A stretch of 64,000 nucleotides of DNA from Dioscorea cayenensis subsp. rotundata (lineage: Eukaryota > Streptophyta > Magnoliopsida > Dioscoreales > Dioscoreaceae), in NCBI RefSeq assembly GCF_009730915.1, contig NC_052480.1, positions 186,001-250,000 of the forward strand, in the 5' to 3' direction. Positions within the stretch are counted from its first letter, which is position 1, and every line of letters starts with the position of its first letter. A program made the translations under genes and the position numbers. Positions 40,663 to 52,447 of this stretch are shown here, one piece after another. The notes below the pieces were generated by a model. That model was not told the DNA's origin and did no database searches. It was given only the letters and a program-made list of their open reading frames with translations.

Positions 40663-41821
40663 TAGTATACTGGGATAAACCACGACACTCTTTTGAAACA
40701 CTTTCGAACAAAACCTTCAGCTTTTCCCATCCCTCCAACAAAATACATTTACTAGATAATAAAGTTATAAACTATATATATATATATATCTTAGTTCAAG
40801 CAAAGGAGTACGTTTTGGGAACGGTCCATGCTAATATTAAAATCACAAAATGCATTTCTTTATTTTTTCCTTGCTTTTCACAGCACAGCGCCCTAGGGAC
40901 AGTTTGACTGGATCATAATAATATATCTCAAGCTCTAAATTCTCCCGTTCCTATTTACCTTGACGCCGTCCGGATGAGAGGCTTTCACCTTCCCCTGTAT
41001 GGCTACATCTGTATGTGCGCCTGCCTGAATGCTAGGGACTATATAGATATATATACACACTGACAGCCGAAAGTTGCCTCTTCAGTTATATGACACTTAC
41101 CCCTGTATTTGTGTTTATTCCTAGAAATGAGAAATATTTCATGTCCATAAAACCAATCCTCAATGAGAGTTCGAGGCAACATCATTGCTGGGGTCCTGAG
41201 AGTCCAGACCTAGGGAAAAACGGAAAGAAGAAGGAGAAGAAGAATAATGAGGGTGAATGAAGATGCGGTGTGAGTGAGGGAGGCTTGGAATTTTGTAGCG
41301 ATTTGCGACACTAGAAAGATATAAATAAAAATGATAAAAAGGAAGAGGGTTCTGCTTCTGCGAGCCTGAGGGAGGCACAGAGGCCTGACAAAGGAGGGCA
41401 TGGGGGGCATAGACTGCATTTAATAAATGGTTACTTCATTCTTCGTAAATCGTAATAGGACCTCCCTCGCTCGGCCTCATTTACTTTTAAAGGGGTGAGT
41501 GAGTGACTAGTGAGTATCTTTTGGCAAATGCCAGTTGCCATCCACCCATATCCCCATTATTAATTTCACTGCATCTTAGCAGATTGCCGGAAATCTCCTC
41601 CCTTTAAGCCCCTCCACAGTCACTCTCAAAAGAGTCACACAGGCTATTACTGGATATAAATTATATATATATATATATATTTTTTTATCTCTTTTGGGTT
41701 TTTGTTCACTCTGTGTGTGTGTGTGTCCTTTAATTCCCAAGAACACCCTCAATCTGTCCTTTGCCAACTCATGAGTGCCAAGGCAAAAAAGTCGGGGGCA
41801 AGGAAGTCATTTGCTTTAGAA
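40663..41821. other. Intergenic region upstream of the AHL gene
   Basis: No gene seen. It holds a short (TA)n tract near 40773-40791, one near 41662-41681, and a GT repeat near 41712-41727. The proximal part probably belongs to the AHL promoter. Confidence 0.4.
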
Positions 41822-41831
41822 TATATAAATA
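41822..41831 (+). promoter_or_regulatory. TATA box of the AHL gene
   Basis: TATATAAATA is a near-consensus plant TATA box about 400 bases before the AHL start codon, just upstream of a leader with ordinary composition. A transcription start near 41855 is inferred. Confidence 0.5.
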
Positions 41832-41894
41832 GCTAAGATTGGTGGGGGTAGGGAGGTGTTGGGGGAGAACCGAGAAAGAGCAGCCCCGTTCTTC

Positions 41895-41903
41895 TGCTGC
41901 TGC

Positions 41904-41937
<34 letters not shown>

Positions 41938-41938
41938 T
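41895..41938 (+). repeat. CTG/TTG trinucleotide repeat in the AHL leader
   Basis: Runs of CTG and then TTG triplets lie within the likely transcribed leader. Such repeats vary in length between accessions and can form RNA structure. Confidence 0.8.
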
Positions 41939-41942
41939 TGTA

Positions 41943-42313
41943 ATGCTCTCCCGGAGTCGCTAGGACAAGGCCCTCCTGCGAGCGGTTTAGGAGAAAACCC
42001 AACCTTACTTTTTCCACATTTCGACAGCTCAAAAGACTTCCTTTGTCTCTCTTTCTCTCGCTTCTCCCGTCGCCAGACAAGTCATCTCCAAGCCTACGGG
42101 CTACGGGCCTACACCTACGCTGCTTTCTCTGTGTCTGTGTGTGTGTGCGCGCGTGTGTCTGTCTCGGTTCGTCTCCTCTTCACCTGGCTGACAGTAAGAA
42201 ACCTGAGAGAGAACAGCTCTGTTTGAATGCTGGCATGGAAGGAAGAGACATCTTTGTGCAATCGGGCCGCACTGAAACTGGCCCTGGCGGCGGTGTCCAA
42301 GGGGAAGCTGTGA
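41943..42313 (+). promoter_or_regulatory. Two upstream open reading frames in the AHL leader
   Basis: A six-residue upstream frame (MLSRSR) occupies 41943-41963. A second one starts with ATG at 42227, eight bases before the AHL start, runs 28 residues in another frame and stops at 42313, inside AHL. Its start context is weak (T at -3, C at +4). The AHL ATG at 42235 has G at -3 and G at +4. Leaky scanning would be needed to make AHL. Confidence 0.6.
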
Positions 42314-45216
42314 AGGACTCGCTGTCAACATCGCCATCTCCAAGCCCATCTCCGACTCCGTCGCCACCAGATGCGCCGGTTATGGGCAGTGTTGTTGGTA
42401 GGATGGCGGTGGGATCGGGAGGTTTGGGTTCACAGGGTCCAGGCATGGGGATGGAAATCGGGATGGGAATGGGGACGATGGAATGCGGCGTCGGCGTCGT
42501 TGGTGAAGAGGATCTCTCGAGGAAGAAACGAGGAAGACCCAGGAAGTACGGTCCAGAAGGCATGTCTCTGGCTCTGTCTCCCAACTGGTCCTCTTCACCG
42601 CTGTCCCCTGGTTCAGATTTTGCTGCCAAACGGAGTAGAGGGCGGCCACCGGGCTCTGGTAAACGCCAGCTCCTCGCGGCTCTTGGTCAGTACCGCAACC
42701 ACATCATCTATATATATCCGGTCTCCTCCATTCCATTTTTATTCGTTTTATAGCTCTTTATTGTTGTTGTTGTAGTTATTATTATTATTATTATTATTAT
42801 TATTTAGTTAAGTCTCTTCTGCATTGGAGTTGCCCGAAGGTAACTAGTCTGTGAAAAAAGGCTTTTTCTTTTGATCACACAACGGCTTACAGGAGTTTTT
42901 AGTTGCAAACGATGCGTCTGGTGTTTTTGGTCATCACCTGCTGCTGTGGCTGCAGGAGCAGCTCGCGCACGCTAATTTCGTGTTTTTCCCTCATCCAGTC
43001 ACTGACAAGATATACTAACGCCACTGTTTGGACAGTGAGAAAATTATTAATTAAAAACCTTTCTCTTTTTAGCGCGTCAATATTTTTACTAGTTGGAACT
43101 AAACAGGCATTTGAGGGGGAGGTTCGTAGTCGTAGGTACAAATTCCCTTGGAGTTTTTACTGCTCTTTTACAGTAGCCTGAGAATGGGCATCTAGGACTT
43201 GCTACCACTTTCTAGTCAGGCCAAGAAGCCTATTCATGAGAAGTTGCAAAATAATACAATCTAATGCTCTGCTCCGTTTTGTTAATAGCGTACAGAATAG
43301 ATTGCCTGATCTCACGCCATGCGTTGCATCTTTTATTTGTGTAGGGGAATGGTTTGCGTACTCTGCTGGTGGCAATTTTACCCCCCATATTGTTACCATT
43401 GCTGCGGGAGAGGTAATTTATTTTTACCTCAAATTCATTACAGGCTAACAGTACAAGAAGCGCATCTGTCAGTCTCAGTGTCTGATAATAGCATAGCTGT
43501 TCGTCTCCTCTTTTGTCCATTTCTCAGGATGTTGCAGCCAGGATCTTTTCCTTCTCCCAAAAGGGTCCCAGGGCCATATGCATTCTCTCAGCTAATGGTG
43601 CCATTTCCAATGTTACTCTACGCCAACCAGGTTCTTCTGGTGGTACCTTAACATACGAGGTTCGCACGCACCAAAACAGTACCTGTACCATGTTTTTTTC
43701 ATATATCATCTTCATTTGGTTACTTGAACATGATGGAAACTTGATTTTGAAACTAATCAGTGCCTAAATACTTAGAAAGAATGTATCTTGGAACACACTT
43801 TTAGCTTTCTTGAAACAGAGTTTATGAACCAATTTATGCGCCAAGCTAGTTAGTGCGCACTGAACCTACCTGTCCCATCTGAGCTCAACTATTCCTCTGT
43901 GGTACTGAGATTAGTAAGTTTGGTTGAACCAGCGGAACTCGGAATTCAAGTAACAAATCACAAGTCTATCATTTTTCTTTTTTTTATCCTCTGCATGATT
44001 TGCATAGTCACATTTTCATATTTATGTTCGTGGATTACTGACTACCTCAACATGAATGTGTTGCAGGGTCGCTTTGAGATATTATCATTGTCAGGATCCT
44101 TTGCAATCACTGATAATAGTGGTGTTCGTAGTAGAACTGGAGGACTAAGTGTCTCCTTGGCCGGCCCGGATGGTCGTGTTGTTGGTGGTGGGGTTGCTGG
44201 ACAGTTGTTGGCTGCTAGTCCTATTCAAGTACGTGTGCCTCAGTTTATATTTTCGCTATTATATCTGTGAGGGAGAGTGGCATTACTTTCCTTTACTAAT
44301 CAGATGTCAAAATTTCTAGACCACTTCAGTGCAAGTGGCTAGCACATATTTCTTATACATGCACTACACACTCTTGGATGTGCAGATAGACCTGAATATT
44401 ACTTCCTAAAAAGTGGTTATTAGAAGTTTAGAACTGGCCAGCAAAACCGTCTATACATTAGTCACATTTATACCTTTTGATGACCCGTCATGGGTTGCTG
44501 TAGGTGTATTTTAAATTAACAAGAGCATCAAGAATCTAATGGTAGGCCATCTTTTGATAACTAGTTTGCGTGACGACCTAGCCAATTGCACTGCATACTT
44601 GTGTAGTTTTTACTGAGTTCCTTGCAAATGCATTAGTTCAGTGAAACAGTATTACATCAAATTAATTTCAGTGCTAGTCTATGTCAATGTGGTATTTTAG
44701 TTCAGGGTGAGAGGCTTGCCATAGGATAAGAGTCCTGATAAGCCTTATGGATGAGGAGAATGCGGACTCTATGTTGCACTATTTTTTAACTAATAAATCA
44801 TGGTTTTGTTTGTTGATTAACATAATTGCATCGCCTTGTGGAATGGGTAAACTGTAAATGATGTAAGACTGTTGATTTGTGTCTCCCAGGTTGTGGTTGG
44901 AAGCTTCATGCCAAACACCTTAAAAGAACATAAAAAGAAACCCAACCCCGAGCCTTCAGCATTCTCCCCAGTCCCCACTAGCGCTGGTGTTTTAACCACC
45001 GCAAGGCCTATTTCTCAAGCAAATCCTGATGAAGAGTGCGAGACTCCGACTTCAACATTGCCAAGTCAAGACCGTGGCAGTGAGGTGGACAACAACATGA
45101 GCAGCACTCCGAACCTGAATTCCAGTTCTTTTCAGCCGGTTAGTTGGCATGAGCTTCAGCTGTCATCAGAGCAGAAGCCTTCTCCAGATATTAACATTAG
45201 CTTGCCCGGAGAGTAG
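42235..45216 (+). CDS. AT-hook motif nuclear-localised (AHL) protein, two AT hooks plus PPC domain
   Basis: AHL proteins bind the minor groove of AT-rich DNA and assemble through the PPC/DUF296 domain to regulate growth genes in the nucleus. Five exons with consistent phases: 42235-42685, 43345-43412, 43528-43659, 44067-44228 and 44890-45216; 379 residues. Exon 1 gives a Ser/Pro- and Gly/Met-rich N-terminus and two hooks, KKRGRPRKYGP and KRSRGRPPGSGKRQ. Exons 2-4 form the PPC domain (FTPHIVTIAAGEDVAARIFSF, ICILSANGAISNVTLRQP, GRFEILSLSGSF). The last exon closes it (VVVGSFMP) and adds a Ser/Pro-rich tail. Two hooks and introns inside the PPC domain fit the intron-containing clade of the family. 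The intron at 44229-44889 uses GT-AG. The leader has upstream ATGs. Confidence 0.93.
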
Positions 45217-46335
45217 CAGGGGTGGGCATGCGACAAGCGGTGTTGAACCTAACACTGTTAGGTTATCTAACTGATCGAGCTGATTACTCTAGTAGGTGTT
45301 AGGCTAGGAGTAGTTGCACGCAAAGACGGACTGGGTAGGACTTACATGATAGGTGATCGAGCAGTTGGATGCTGAATTCATTTCCCTATTAATGATATTT
45401 ACTTTTATGGAGGATGATCTTTCAAGTTTATGACCGTTGTTTAATTGTTTGTTTATGTTCGTCATTGGCTAAGAGGGATCAGTGTTGTGTCCCCTGATCT
45501 CCTTGTTTGGATGGTGGCTGGGCGCTACATATATATGCACTTGATAGAACCCGTGAAATACTGTTTATGATGAAAATCTACTTGATGTTGTTAACATACC
45601 AATCCTTTCCTGAGCATGTATTGTCATTCTGGTTGTTTAATTTCTATTGGTAGAAATTATCATTTGGTTTTAATTCTCATGATAACTGCCCGTCACATCA
45701 ACATCATCATACATGCCATTGGAAAAGCGCATGATTGAACAAATTTTTTATATCCATTTTATATATCTCATAAATCCTCATGTTCTTGGTTTTTTCTTGA
45801 TGCGCTTTCTTAACTGATATGACCTTTGATATTGTTCGAAGGATGTATACAAATGAAGGTATTTGGCAACATAATGTCTACATATATTACTGTTCGCTTC
45901 TAAAGAGGCATGTACGCTTCTCCAAGCTTCCGAACAGTGCAACTATAATAGAACAAATACTAATAATAGAACAGTAGTAATAAGTAATAACAAATAATAA
46001 TAATAATAATAATAAAGTATATAAAGAAAATCAAAAGGAAAGGGATTTGTCTGGAAGAGAGGAGAACTGAGAAGAAGATGATGACGATGATGTTACATGT
46101 CCGTGAGTCAGTAAGAAGCAACTCAGCAAGTGATATGTATATCTGTCAATCTATGAGACACGTGGAAGCGGAGAGATATAGAAGAGGATGTTTCCACAGA
46201 CTTCGAGTCCTTTCCCTCACCCTCACGTAGATAAATTGAACTCCCATGGACGCCATACACAGCGGCAAGTGGTGGCGTTTCTGTGCGACTTATTTACTGT
46301 TTGGTGTGATCAAAGAAACTAGTTGAAAATTTTGG
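45217..46335. other. Intergenic: AHL 3' UTR and upstream region of the 143-aa gene
   Basis: No additional gene. A short AAT microsatellite lies at about 45992-46016. The last 150 bases before 46336 have higher GC and probably hold the leader of the next gene. Confidence 0.45.
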
Positions 46336-46767
46336 ATGGAGACGGAGAGGGTGAGCATAAGGGCTGTAAGCGGTGACGAAGAGGGCAGTAAGCGGGTGGA
46401 CAAGGTGGAGGTGACGGTAGGGGTCCAGCTTAAGCCGGACACCATCCGCTACATCGAGAAGAAGTTGCACGACAAGGGTATCCAGCGCATGGAGCGTCAT
46501 CCCGTGGATGGACTCCCTCTAGTTCACGGCCCCCCTAAATCTGGTCACGGTGGCAAGTTTACTTGGGAGGGTCCTTCTCCTGAGGTGGAGGCTGAGCTAG
46601 ATCCAGTGCCACCCGCGATCAATCCCAAGGATCCCAACTACGAAGAAGAAGAAGAAGAAGAAGGGCCAGATGGGCTCCTCATCGGACAAGTGGAGGTGGC
46701 CAAGGCGGCAGAGGCAAGGGAAGGCATCTCTAGGATCGAGATACGACTTACTCCCCTACAGTCTTAA
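46336..46767 (+). CDS. Unrecognised 143-aa acidic protein, single exon
   Basis: An intact frame of 143 residues starts at ATG 46336 and ends at TAA; there is no intron. I do not recognise a named family. Visible features: a charged N-terminus; a segment VTVGVQLKPDTIRYIEKKLHDKGIQRMERHPVDG; a Gly/Pro turn with GHGGKFTWEGP; an acidic run of about eight Glu residues after NPKDPNY; and an amphipathic C-terminus (VAKAAEAREGISRIEIRL). Coding signal is supported by GC-rich third positions and by the antisense and other frames being short. No signal peptide or membrane segment is seen, so a soluble protein is expected. It lies head to tail 620 bases before the CMS1-like gene. No function is proposed. 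Confidence 0.75.
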   Translation: METERVSIRAVSGDEEGSKRVDKVEVTVGVQLKPDTIRYIEKKLHDKGIQRMERHPVDGLPLVHGPPKSGHGGKFTWEGPSPEVEAELDPVPPAINPKDPNYEEEEEEEGPDGLLIGQVEVAKAAEAREGISRIEIRLTPLQS

Positions 46768-47386
46768 ACAAATTAACTGCGCTTCTTTTGTTTAGACTTT
46801 AGTGTGTTCCAGCGCGTTTGTTTCGACGAGCGTACTGTATCTGTATGTCTTTTTAATTAACTGCGTCGTGTCCTTAAAAAAAATTACTCAGTGTGTTTAG
46901 CGTCAATCAATAAATCCGGTTCCACAAACACTGACTGACTGAGAAATGTTTTCTCTATCACAGGTTTTTATCCAATACATGAGCACTGATAGTAATTTAT
47001 CCCTATTGTAACCCTGCCGTCGAGATACTCATTAAAAGAGAGAAGCAGTTAGACACCATTGATGGTATTGGTTTTGGATTTGTGTTTCCGAAAGAGATTC
47101 ATGATATGCGTGTGCGCTTTTGATGTTGACCCATTCGGATGCCGAATCGGACTTGTGTTGAGTCTTATTCATTCTGATTGGCAATAATAAATGTTTTTTT
47201 AAAAAGTCAGGGCACTGGGGGTATATTACCCGGGCCGGGATTAGTGAGGGGGTGTAGTAGGGCAAACGGGCGTCTGATCTTGTTGTTGTAACTTTCGTGC
47301 AAACAACCAACAAGAACGAGTGGTGTCTTGGGCGGCGCTGCTCTGTGAGTAGTGTGAGTAGTGTGACCAATCAGTCTATCGACAAT
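46768..47386. other. Intergenic: 3' UTR and CMS1-like leader
   Basis: Contains AATAAA near 46908, a possible poly(A) signal of the 143-aa gene, and then the leader of the next gene. No further gene is visible. Confidence 0.4.
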
Positions 47387-48804
47387 ATGGCGAAAGGTGA
47401 CGATGCGGTGAGGAGAAAGAAGAACAAGTCCAACCGCAAGAAGATGCAAGCCAATGATGTCTCTTCCGCTCGAGTCACCTCCATCATAGCTTCCAAGCGC
47501 CGCCGCAAAGATGGTAAACGACGCAGATGCGAGGTACTCCGGCCTCTAATACTTTGAAGAAAACCAATTCGAATCATTCTCCATTCAATTCCAAAATTGC
47601 AATTTTCCAGGGGATGTGCTTCAGCCTCCCGACTCCTGAGGATCCCTTCAACGATCGCTTCGACAACCCTCGTGACCCTCGAAAGCTCGTCCCCCATAAC
47701 AAGAACAAGAGATCGCCGCAGCCAAAACTTCATCAAGACGAAGACCGAGATAAAGACCACAAGGCCCCTGATAGTGATCAGGCTATCTCCAAGTTCCTTA
47801 TCCTCTGCCTGAACGCTATACAGGACGCTTGGGCGGAGGAGGGCTCTTTTGATCCCAATCTGGATGCGCCTCTCCTTTCCGGCACTTGGGGTTTTCGTCT
47901 GTGGAGACGATGCTCTGCTCCCCAATCCGATTTCATTGACATCAATGGAGTCTGTGCCAACAGAGAACAGATTGCTTGGCTGGTTTCCACAGCTTCTGAT
48001 ATCTTCGCTGCCAAGGAGAAGCAAGGACTTACAGTACCTAGCCCCTTCCTACTGTATCTCGTGCCATCTCAACAAAAGGCTCTTCAGGTATGTATCTTTG
48101 CCAGTGTTGCTTATCGGTTTCTCTCCACTCCAAACTCGTTATGCTTCTGATTTTATTTTATGCTACTACCTTTGTTCCTTGCCTCATAATCGTACCGTTC
48201 TGAAGCGTGCTTGGTGCTCTTCTTCAGGTGAGATCTGTCTGCAAACCACTCAAGGCTCTCGGAATTCATACTGTAAGCGTGCATACTGGTGCCTCATTGG
48301 ATCATCAAGTCCGCGGGTGAGTAGATTTCTTGATAAAGTTAGCATCTTTGAGCTCTTTTAACCCTAAGGAAGTGCTGCATTGTTGCTAAAAAACTTTACC
48401 AACAGGATCTATATATTTCCCCTGGCTGTGTGGAAAAAAAATTAACCCTGTTGATTTCCCTTTTTTTTTTTCTGATGCTTTGATATCATCTGCAGTCTGA
48501 AGAGCTGTGATCCCGAGTTCTTAGTATCTACCCCTGAAAGGCTACTGCAGCTTGTTTCCCAGAGTGCCATTGACATATCAGGCATATCCTTTCTGGTGAA
48601 CAAGCTAACTCTTTGCTTTAGTGACAAGTGAAGCAAGTTTCCTTTTTCTGTTAAAATTATATTGAATGCATGTATTGCTCTGCCTGATGCATGATGAGGG
48701 TGCATTGCTTATTTCTTTTTTTTGGATTTTATCTTTCATGAATATGTTATTGGCTATGTAAGTATCACGCCATTCTTTCTTTTTTTTTCCCCCTCTAAAA
48801 TTTC

Positions 48805-48862
<58 letters not shown>

Positions 48863-50428
48863 CTGAGTTTCTCTTCGTCCTCTCTTTCCTAAATCCTTGA
48901 CCTTAGAGTTTAGGGGTTTAGGGTTTTAGACTTTAAAATATAGGCCTTAGCGTTTGGTTTTAGGTTTAGGGGTTTAGTCCTTAAGGTTTAAGTTTAGGAG
49001 TTTAGTGTTAGAGTTGAGGGTTTATGGTTTAGATTTTTATTGGTTTTAAAATTTTAGAGTTTTGGATTTAGTGTTTTATAGTGTTTAGGGTTTTATCGGT
49101 TTTAAAGTTTTGGGATTAGGGTTTTGTAGTTTTTTGGGATTTTTAGGGTTTCGGCGAGAAACAATGGCATGGATGTGTACATGGAAGCCTATTAAGTAAA
49201 TATGGAGTTTCTAATATTTTTATCGATTTTTGTTTATATAATTATGGAAAAGGAGGAATTGTTTATTCACCATTGATATTTGTTTACTGCAAGCAAATAT
49301 GGAGTTTCTAATGTTTAGGGGTTTAGGCCTTAAGGTTTAAGTTTAGGAGTTTAGGATTAGAGTTGAGGGTTCAAAGTTTAGATCTTTATTAGTTTTAAAG
49401 TTTTATAGTTTTGGATTTAGTGTTTTATAGTGTTTAGGGTTTTAAGGTTTTGTAGTTTTTTGAGATTTTTAAGGTTTAGGGTTTAGGCGAGAAACAATGA
49501 CATGGATGTGTACACGGAAGCCTATTAGGTAAATATGGAGTTTCTAATATTTTTATCGATTTTTGTTTATATAATTATGGAAAAGGAGGAATTGTTTATT
49601 CACCAATGATATTTGTTTATGTACCCTGCAAACAAATTATTCTTATTTTCTTAGATGTTTTTAGAGCAAAAGTCAATTAAAATATTTTATCAGAGAACTA
49701 AACTATTTTTTTACCCTTTTTTCTCTGAGAAAAAACATAAAATAATTTATATTTTGATAAAATTTATGTGGTGATTGCAACCCTAAAAATATGTACTAAA
49801 TAAAAACATTTTATGGTGGTGTATACTATATAAGCAATATACTTTTACAATGCAAACAATTTTCTCTACTATATATATGTGTGTTTAAAACTTTAAAGCA
49901 TTTTGATGTACACAAGCTATTTGTAGAACATCAATGCTATTAATAGCTTGAAAAAAAAAGAAGCCTTTTTCCTATCCCAGGTAATTTACGAAAATTTTTT
50001 TGTGGGAATTAAATTCCTGGTTGGGTTGGTATGCGTAGGATACTACTTTGTATCCGCACCTTCTCTAGGTATCTCTTTATTTCTCTTTAATTTAGTAGCA
50101 CGAGATTTGTGATGACTTGATCTTGTGATGTGAGGCGGCCAACTGCATCAAATCAAATTCTTTTATATCAAACTTTATTAATAGAATTCTATTTCTGTAT
50201 TGTTGTTCTTTATCTTTTTCACCTATTAACCACAATGTGTCTTTGGATTAACAGGTTATTGATGGACTTATAAATCCTCTAGATACAAGTTCTTTAGATA
50301 AATTACAAGCTATCATAGCAAAAATATCCAAAGAACCGCATGTTGTTGTCTTCACTGATGGTTGTGGGAAAGTGTCCATGTCAATGGCGAGAAATCTTTT
50401 CAAATCAGCATTGAACACCATCCAATAA
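47387..50428 (+). CDS. CMS1-like (CMSS1 family) protein, probable ribosomal small-subunit factor
   Basis: Cms1 in yeast and CMSS1 in animals are nucleolar proteins linked to small-subunit ribosome biogenesis; they resemble half of a DEAD-box helicase. Five exons fit in phase: 47387-47533, 47611-48087, 48228-48316, 48496-48595 and 50255-50428; 328 residues. The N-terminus is strongly basic (KKNKSNRKKMQAND, then KRRRKDGKRRRC), as expected for a nucleolar protein. The body shows PSPFLLYLVPSQQKALQVRSVCKPL, then VSVHTGASLDHQVRGLK, then FLVSTPERLLQLV, which mirror helicase motifs Ia and Ib, and VIDGL where a helicase would have its DEAD box. The Walker-type lysine motif and the catalytic DEAD are absent, so it should not unwind RNA. 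The last intron is 1.66 kb and carries repeats. Confidence 0.85.
48805..48858 (+). repeat. (TAA)n microsatellite in CMS1-like intron 4
   Basis: About 18 uninterrupted TAA triplets. It sits directly before the telomere-like block. Confidence 0.92.
48900..49640 (+). repeat. Telomere-like TTTAGGG-rich block with a 349-bp tandem duplication, CMS1-like intron 4
   Basis: Degenerate GGTTTAGGG and GTTTTAGGG units fill about 48900-49160 and 49310-49490. The second block repeats the first: the phrase TTTAGGGGTTTAG starts at 48965 and again at 49314, and the unique segment from GAGAAACAATG to the words around GGAAAAGGAGGAATTG is copied after each (about 49155-49300 and 49490-49635). This is a two-copy tandem duplication with a period near 349 bp and a few percent divergence. 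Confidence 0.85.
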
Positions 50429-52208
50429 GGTATCCTTTCAAGATTCTGTGACCATTTGAAGTGCATTTAGATCATGCGTGTGCAAAATCATATACCTTCT
50501 TGCTCTGAATTCTGTGACCCTCTTAATCTCTGTTGAACATGTTTTAAATTGGGCTTGTGATTTGTTAGCCCTATTTTTGGGTGTTAATAAACAAAGTTAT
50601 GCAATTGAACTATTTTACATTTTGGTCAAAAAATCCTCAAAAAGATGCCAGTCTTTGTTTGGGATACAGACCTCATGGTTCCTCTTTCATCTGCATGTTT
50701 AATCATTTAAGGAGAGTGACTGATTTTAAAATTAAAGCTATTGAGCTGAAAATGTTACTGGCATAGTTGTTCAGAGTTGTGAGTTGGAAGTTCTCTGGAT
50801 GGCCATCATATGTTTTGAGTTTTGACTAGCTGTTGTGATAATTTGCTATGGTATATCCCCTATTGTCACCTTTCTAGATTAATGCTGTCCTAGTCCAAGT
50901 AGTTTGGAACTTCTTCCATCATTATCAAGGGCCTCTTACTATACAACACGCATAAAAGCAAAGGATGAAATTTTAGAAGATATGTCAAAGGTTCTCTGTT
51001 TTCTTAATTTGTTCACGTCCGTGATAGTCTGACGTCAAAAGGGTTTCATTCTACAGCGAAGTGGAAAACTTCTCACTCTTGGAGAAACGAGGGGAGTGTG
51101 TACTGCGGATGGTTAGGAATCAAGAATTGCACTTTTTTTATGGATTACGTCTTCTGGTGAAGGATTTATTGGATTTATTTTGACGATTCATTCATACTTG
51201 GTTTCTGGGATCAGTGCATGCTTTTTTGAATCAAGACTCCCTCTCTATGGCTACGTTCAATTGAGGTGCTTCCTCTCTATGGCTACATTCAATTGAGGTA
51301 CTTAAGTAGTCTGTTCAATGTGCTTTTTCAATTCATCAACAAATTTTGGCCATCGGGTAAACGTATATTTACATACTTATGTCCTAATATATCAGTCATG
51401 TAGGCCTTCATATGGACAATTCAATGACACTTCTTTCCTATCAACTTCATATGGACAATTCAATGCCACTTCTTGCCGGTCAACCTCTTTAATTAACAAA
51501 AACTATAGTGGTGTTGTTTCTCAGCTTGTGATTTTTATCGTTGATGATCGCTTGAAAATTAATCATTATTGCCTCTTGGGGGAGAATAAGAAATCGTTTT
51601 AGTTTGTTGGTAGTATTTTACCTGTTCACAATTATCCATGATATACAGAAAAAAAAAAAAGTGCATTCAAACTTCTCGTAGCTGTTTTTATTGTTGTGCT
51701 ACAATGAACTGAAAACCAATAACTCAAAAAGTGATAGATTTATGCATAGGAACTTGCTATGGTCTTTTTGGTCTATAATACAAAAAGCATAGCCTTTATA
51801 AAAGAAATCTCACGGCGAGGAAGGAATAAAGAATTCCTTTGTGACAATCCATCCAATGATGAACATGTATGCTAACAACGGATTAAGTGCAGACCAAATC
51901 TTTTTGCTTTAAAATCAAAACACTGCTTCATCTGAGACTGGAGCTAGCAGGTGCATCCTTTCCAACTCCCTCTACACGGTACTCTTATTATTCATTCTGG
52001 AATGAATTTTCAACCCTATGTTTGTACACAATGAATGTTCAACTCACTCCGATTCTTGGCCATGAATGTTGACAACAGCAGCTTATTCATTACCCTATGC
52101 ACACTTCCCAAACCAATTTGAATATTGAAGCTGGCAAAAAGCACAAAATTACAGTATACCCAAAGCTCAGTGACGCGCTGGAAGGCAAAAATGAGTCTTT
52201 CCAATGTT
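50429..52208. other. Intergenic between CMS1-like and CSLA genes (tail to tail)
   Basis: This is the shared 3' side of two convergent genes. No further gene. Two small tandem duplications are present: a 32-bp unit at about 51240-51303 (CCTCTCTATGGCTAC...) and a 39-bp unit at about 51406-51483 (CTTCATATGGACAATTCAAT...). Confidence 0.5.
51240..51483 (+). repeat. Two neighbouring short tandem duplications (32 bp and 39 bp periods)
   Basis: Copies start at 51240 and 51272 for the first unit and at 51406 and 51445 for the second. Each pair differs at only one or a few bases. Confidence 0.8.
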
Positions 52209-52412
52209 TTAGGAATATGGAACGAAAGTTCCAACGTAGCCAAACCCAACAACGAAGAAAGCCAACGCTTGGAGAAAAAGATACAGGAAATAACGGTTGT
52301 TGCCAAAGGCCATGTCGTAACATCCGCAGAAGAAAAGATATGCTCCCGTTACAAGCTCCAACAAATGTAATCTGTGTGTTCCAGATGGTGGTGTTCATGT
52401 TCATGTTTATGT

Positions 52413-52447
<35 letters not shown>

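Noticed and set aside
42180-42629. 149-codon antisense frame opposite AHL exon 1
   Set aside because: Pro/Ser-rich mirror of the Gly/Met-rich AHL N-terminus; the sense gene has conserved domains and matching introns.
48900-49500. True telomere or chromosome end
   Set aside because: Units are degenerate, lie inside an intron, and coding exons continue on both sides; interstitial sequence instead.
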